Shown: positions 61,398 to 64,000 of the stretch, piece by piece
How the letters are laid out: every line of letters begins with the position of its first letter
How positions within the stretch are numbered: position 1 is the first letter of the stretch
DNA from: Chloroflexi bacterium 13_1_40CM_65_17
GTDB taxonomy: Bacteria; Chloroflexota; Dormibacteria; Dormibacterales; Dormibacteraceae
DNA: 64,000 nt
Assembly: GCA_001917815.1 (NCBI GenBank)
Contig: MNES01000017.1
Span: forward strand, 41,288 to 105,287
Direction: 5' to 3'
The notes under the pieces: generated by a model
The model's database searches: none
What the model was told of the DNA's origin: nothing
What the model saw: the letters and a program-made list of their open reading frames with translations, nothing else
Program-made: the position numbers and the translations under genes

Positions 61398-61817
61398 CTA
61401 CGTCGCTGGGGGTTTCTGTGCAGCAACTGCCGTGTTTTGCAATGCGATGATCTGCCAGCCTCCCTCCACTCCTTCAATCACCGAGGTGATGACCCCGAGG
61501 CTGGGTGGCAGTTGGTGACCTTGCCGGTCCACGGCGCCACTCAGTTCGATAACTGCGTGGACGATCGCCAAGTCGAGCTTGTGGAACCGAACCGCAACAT
61601 CTTTCTCAGTGAATTGGCTGTTCTGGAAGACGGTGGCATGACGCTGGGTTAGGGCCCGCTCGATTGCAATCCTGTCGTTGAACCAGTTCCCAAATACATC
61701 GACGAAGTCAGCATCTTCCGCAAACAGGGCAGCTAGCGTCCTCATGTCGTGACGATTCCACGAATCTATGAACGCCTTGATGACCGCACGGACGGCTGTC
61801 TCGTCTTGCGTCGTCAT
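61398..61817 (-). CDS. SgcJ/EcaC-like NTF2 family protein
   Basis: 139 aa. AVIKAFIDSWNRHDMRTLAALFAEDADFVDVFGNWFNDR is typical of the SgcJ/EcaC family; GGWQIIALQNTAVAAQ ends the last strand. These fold as SnoaL/NTF2 cones; the name (oxidoreductase) comes from antibiotic clusters and the activity is unknown. Stands alone between a kinase remnant and a long non-coding region, with an ATG at 61817 and a GGAGAAAG Shine-Dalgarno just upstream. Third NTF2-like domain in the window. Confidence 0.83.
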   Translation of the reverse strand: MTTQDETAVRAVIKAFIDSWNRHDMRTLAALFAEDADFVDVFGNWFNDRIAIERALTQRHATVFQNSQFTEKDVAVRFHKLDLAIVHAVIELSGAVDRQGHQLPPSLGVITSVIEGVEGGWQIIALQNTAVAAQKPPAT

Positions 61818-62332
61818 CTTTCTCCTGATCGAAGCAACTGGATCCTAACAGTGAGCTGTTTTCCTAACTGAGCAGAGCGATCCACCAACCACGCCTTTCC
61901 CTGGCTTTCGGGGAAGCGCAACTATCTCGACTCCTGCATCGTGAAATCTGCGGCTCGCCTCGGCGCGCGACGGAGCCCTGCAGGCCGCCCGGTTGCTGTT
62001 CCGATCGACCACGTCCATGGTCCTAGTCTCGGGGCGCCCTGCGCCGGATTGATCGCGGTTGTGAGTTCATGGTGGTCTTGATACGGTGCGATTATTGGCT
62101 GCGTTGCTGACCCCGGCCGCGGCCGACTCTCAACGCCTGAACAGGCGCAGACGATGAGGGCAGCGACGCACGCTGCTGCGTGACTCCCGCTTGATGGCCC
62201 AAGCCGTTGTCAAACAGCTGGACCATCCCGCGATGTAAGCGGGCCGCTCGGCATTTCCGCCAATTCAGCTCAAAGATGTAACGGGCTGGGGAGCGGTCCG
62301 CTATCGCCACCATACACCTCGTCCGTTCACGT

Positions 62333-62350
62333 GCTCAAGAATTCTTGAGC
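62333..62350. promoter_or_regulatory. 18-bp perfect palindrome
   Basis: GCTCAAGA-ATTCTTGAGC reads identically on both strands, about 360 bp upstream of the cytochrome b start. Dyad length and AT centre suit a dimeric regulator; no gene overlaps it. Confidence 0.5.
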
Positions 62351-62406
62351 GTGCTGGGATCGCGCCGCGCGAGAGCTCGGCTCCGTAAGAGTTCCGGAAC
62401 CTCGAC

Positions 62407-62441
62407 TTGATGTCAGATAGGGTGTCAAAGTTGATGTCAGA
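62407..62441. repeat. TTGATGTCAGA direct repeat
   Basis: Two identical 11-mers at 62407-62417 and 62431-62441 (24 bp apart) with a related GGTGTCA between. Similar repeats occur near ends of some insertion sequences, but no transposase or terminal inverted repeat is seen. Confidence 0.45.
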
Positions 62442-62706
62442 CCTGGCGGTCCCGGTGGTCGAGCGGCGATCCCAACCGGAGTGTTCAGCCCACCGAGGAG
62501 GACGTCTTTCGCGAGCGTCTCGAGCCGCTTAGGATAACCAGCGGAGCAGGGGACTTTGATCCCACGGTTCAGGGTTCGACTTCCTGCGCGAGCACAGCAT
62601 GGTTGACCTCAGCCCGAAAAAGTTCTCTGCTTTAATTAATCAATCGTTTGATGGAATGCTGGCACCCTCGAACTTGGTTCTTGTTTATTTGAGAGGGCAG
62701 AGTTAG

Positions 62707-63390
62707 TTGGGTCTCCAAACCGCGGCCGTGAATTGGCTTGACGAGCGTTTCCCATTAGTAGAGGCCGTAGACGCGGAGCTCTATCGACGCGTCCCGAACT
62801 ACGCCACGGCCCTGTACCGCTACCTCGGCGGAATCGCCGTGATGCTGATAGTCGTCGAGTTCGTCACTGGCTTTCTTCTTGGCATCTACTACGTCCCCGA
62901 CGGCGCCGGCAACCCGGCCCCGGCCTACGCAAGCGTCGAATTCATCCAGCACACCGCCTACCTGGGCTGGCTCATCCGCGGGATTCATTTCTGGGGCGCC
63001 AATCTACTCCTGGTCGTGGCGCTCCTGCACATGACCTTGGTCTTCTGGAACGGAGGCTACCGGGCGCCCCGGGAGCTGAACTGGATGGTCGGGGTGCTCA
63101 TTTTCTTGGTCATCGTGCTTTTCAGCTTTACCGGGTCCTTGTTGCCCTGGGACGCCAACAGCTATCTCGCGCGTGCCCGCGAAATTTCAATCATTTCGGG
63201 CGCCTCCGTGCTCCCCGACAACGTGAGTGGGTTCATCAAGTACTTGGTGCAGGGTGGGCCACTCGTCGGACCCTCGACCTTGCTGCGCTTTTTCATGGCG
63301 CACGTTTTTCTGCTTCCAGCTGTGATTAGCCTTCTCCTCTTCATTCACTTCCGGATCGCGCGCCGGCAGGGTCCGGCGGAGCCCGCGTGA
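62707..63390 (+). CDS. Cytochrome b N-terminal half (b6 type) of a Rieske/cytochrome b complex
   Basis: 227 aa from TTG 62707 (GAGAGGG about 15 bp upstream). Four TM helices with haem ligands His94/His108 and His199/His214. The first pair has 13 intervening residues, the second 14, the spacing of cytochrome b6 rather than bc1-type cytochrome b. No Cys is present, so the covalent haem c of b6f is not expected. It passes electrons between quinol oxidation and quinone reduction sites. Stop overlaps the C-terminal gene (GTGA). A Rieske and cytochrome c gene are not in the window. Confidence 0.92.
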   Translation: MGLQTAAVNWLDERFPLVEAVDAELYRRVPNYATALYRYLGGIAVMLIVVEFVTGFLLGIYYVPDGAGNPAPAYASVEFIQHTAYLGWLIRGIHFWGANLLLVVALLHMTLVFWNGGYRAPRELNWMVGVLIFLVIVLFSFTGSLLPWDANSYLARAREISIISGASVLPDNVSGFIKYLVQGGPLVGPSTLLRFFMAHVFLLPAVISLLLFIHFRIARRQGPAEPA

Positions 63391-63983
63391 TCGCACCCAA
63401 ACGAGCATCGACGGGTCTCCCAATCAGGCCGGGACACGTTTTGTATCCGATCCTGGCGCTGTACGCGCTAGCGGGCCTTCTGTTCGGACCGATTGGTCAT
63501 CAGGTGACCGACGACATGCCTGAAAGCAAGACTCATCCATATTTTCCCGACCATTTCTGGCCTTATCCCATCCTCGCAATGGCCGTCCTAGTCACTCTCG
63601 GGTTGCTGGCATTCGTGGGGCAACCGCTCCTTCAGCTTGGACAAGCCGCCGATCCCCGCGCGGCAATCATTCCCCGGCCCGAGTGGTACTTCCTCTCGCT
63701 GTTTCAGTTCGTCAAGCTGGGGCCGCCGCTTCTCACTTCGATCCTCGTCCCGGCGGCGCTGGTGGTCGGGCTCATCTTCTGGCCGTTGTTCGACGCGAGC
63801 CTGGGTCCAAGGATTGCCCGACGGCTGGGGTGGCTTTCTTGGCCCGTTCCGAAGCGAAACGTCATCACCGGCGCGATGTGGATCGCCGGACTGTGGATCA
63901 TCGGACTTCTGACGTTGTGGGCCGCGCTTGTGCCGCAGCTCTGCATTCCCTGGTTCTTCAACGGACCCGTTTGCGGGGCCTGA
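63387..63983 (+). CDS. Cytochrome b C-terminal half (subunit IV-like)
   Basis: 198 aa from GTG 63387. Three TM segments with the quinol-site motif P-E-W-Y in RPEWYFLSLFQFVKLGP (about residues 94-97), as in bacterial and b6f-type C-terminal halves (P-E-F-Y or P-E-W-Y). The N-terminal DMPESKTHPYFPDHFWPYP loop is typical of Gram-positive and Chloroflexota-type split cytochrome b. Coupled to the b6 half by overlap; the stop is 17 bp before the window end, so further subunits may follow. Confidence 0.92.
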   Translation: MIAPKRASTGLPIRPGHVLYPILALYALAGLLFGPIGHQVTDDMPESKTHPYFPDHFWPYPILAMAVLVTLGLLAFVGQPLLQLGQAADPRAAIIPRPEWYFLSLFQFVKLGPPLLTSILVPAALVVGLIFWPLFDASLGPRIARRLGWLSWPVPKRNVITGAMWIAGLWIIGLLTLWAALVPQLCIPWFFNGPVCGA

Positions 63984-64000
63984 GACCTGGCCGTTATCTG

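Larger units (their letters stand above)
61818..62706. other. Non-coding region before cytochrome b genes
   Basis: 889 bp with no convincing gene. The 73-codon frame on the minus strand (62092-62313) and the rest lack recognisable family similarity. It contains an 18-bp palindrome (62333-62350), a direct repeat (62407-62441) and an AT-rich stretch at 62628-62655 that may carry the cytochrome b promoter. Locally lower coding density than anywhere else in the window. Confidence 0.6.

Noticed and set aside
62092..62313. 73-codon minus-strand frame in the non-coding region
   Set aside because: No recognisable similarity, Arg/Gln-rich composition and no Shine-Dalgarno.
62407..62441. Insertion sequence end
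   Set aside because: Only direct repeats are seen; no transposase, target duplication or terminal inverted repeats.

Overview
The window is GC-rich, almost fully coding bacterial DNA with very short intergenic gaps, many GTG/TTG starts and long runs of overlapping genes. The gene mix (form I aerobic CO dehydrogenase, a split cytochrome b with b6-type haem spacing, F420-type DUF385 protein, Lhr helicase, many glycoside hydrolases, ECF sigma) suggests a soil-dwelling Terrabacteria-group organism. A member of Candidatus Dormibacterota or a Chloroflexota/Actinomycetota relative is my best guess; this is inference and was not tested by any search.

Layout. (1) 1-5.3 kb: the start of a histidine ammonia-lyase gene, an AlkD-like DNA glycosylase, and a polyphosphate operon on the minus strand (ppk, CYTH-CHAD, then a SixA-like phosphatase beyond a terminator and a 51-bp tandem repeat). 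Three TTMACC hexamers spaced exactly 11 bp apart, a PhoP-box-like arrangement, lie just upstream of ppk. (2) 5.4-11.1 kb: a GH13 alpha-glucosidase, DUF2461, an alpha/beta hydrolase and a GH4 alpha-galactosidase, interspersed with gene remnants that keep both ends but have lost their middles (cNMP-binding protein, DrrAB-like ABC transporter, RibD/DHFR-like reductase). (3) 11.1-24.2 kb: peroxidase, an ATL-NTF2 fusion, methyltransferase, hydrolases, tRNA-Pro(GGG), Lhr, flavin reductase, CcdA, oligoendopeptidase F. (4) 24.2-39.6 kb: a glycan-use locus with a complete sugar ABC transporter, a decayed GH47 mannosidase, SDR, GH29 fucosidase, aldo/keto reductase, sugar isomerase, Gfo/Idh oxidoreductase and two divergent GH38 alpha-mannosidases. 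The substrate is probably a mannose- and fucose-containing glycan such as fungal or plant glycoprotein. (5) 39.6-47.6 kb: AzlCD, a lipoprotein, and an operon of APC permease, gamma-glutamyl hydrolase, glutamine synthetase-like ligase and SDR divergent from an RpiR regulator; then a convergent ECF sigma factor and divergent MarR regulator sharing a strong inverted repeat. (6) 47.6-52.3 kb: coxM-coxS-coxL form I CO dehydrogenase with an XdhC/CoxI-YHS maturation protein, behind a clear TTGACA promoter. (7) 52.4-61 kb: class III aminotransferase, ABC-2 exporter pair, DUF385 protein, ScyD/E-like secreted protein, glycosyltransferase 2, DUF2236 and ABC1/UbiB kinase. (8) 61-64 kb: a histidine kinase remnant, an NTF2-like protein, about 0.9 kb of non-coding DNA holding an 18-bp perfect palindrome, and the two halves of cytochrome b.

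The combination fits an aerobic, oligotrophic heterotroph that scavenges plant or fungal glycans, stores polyphosphate and supplements respiration by oxidising CO. The most unusual features are the set of internally deleted genes, the ATL-NTF2 fusion, the ppk regulatory repeats and the ECF/MarR intergenic inverted repeat.
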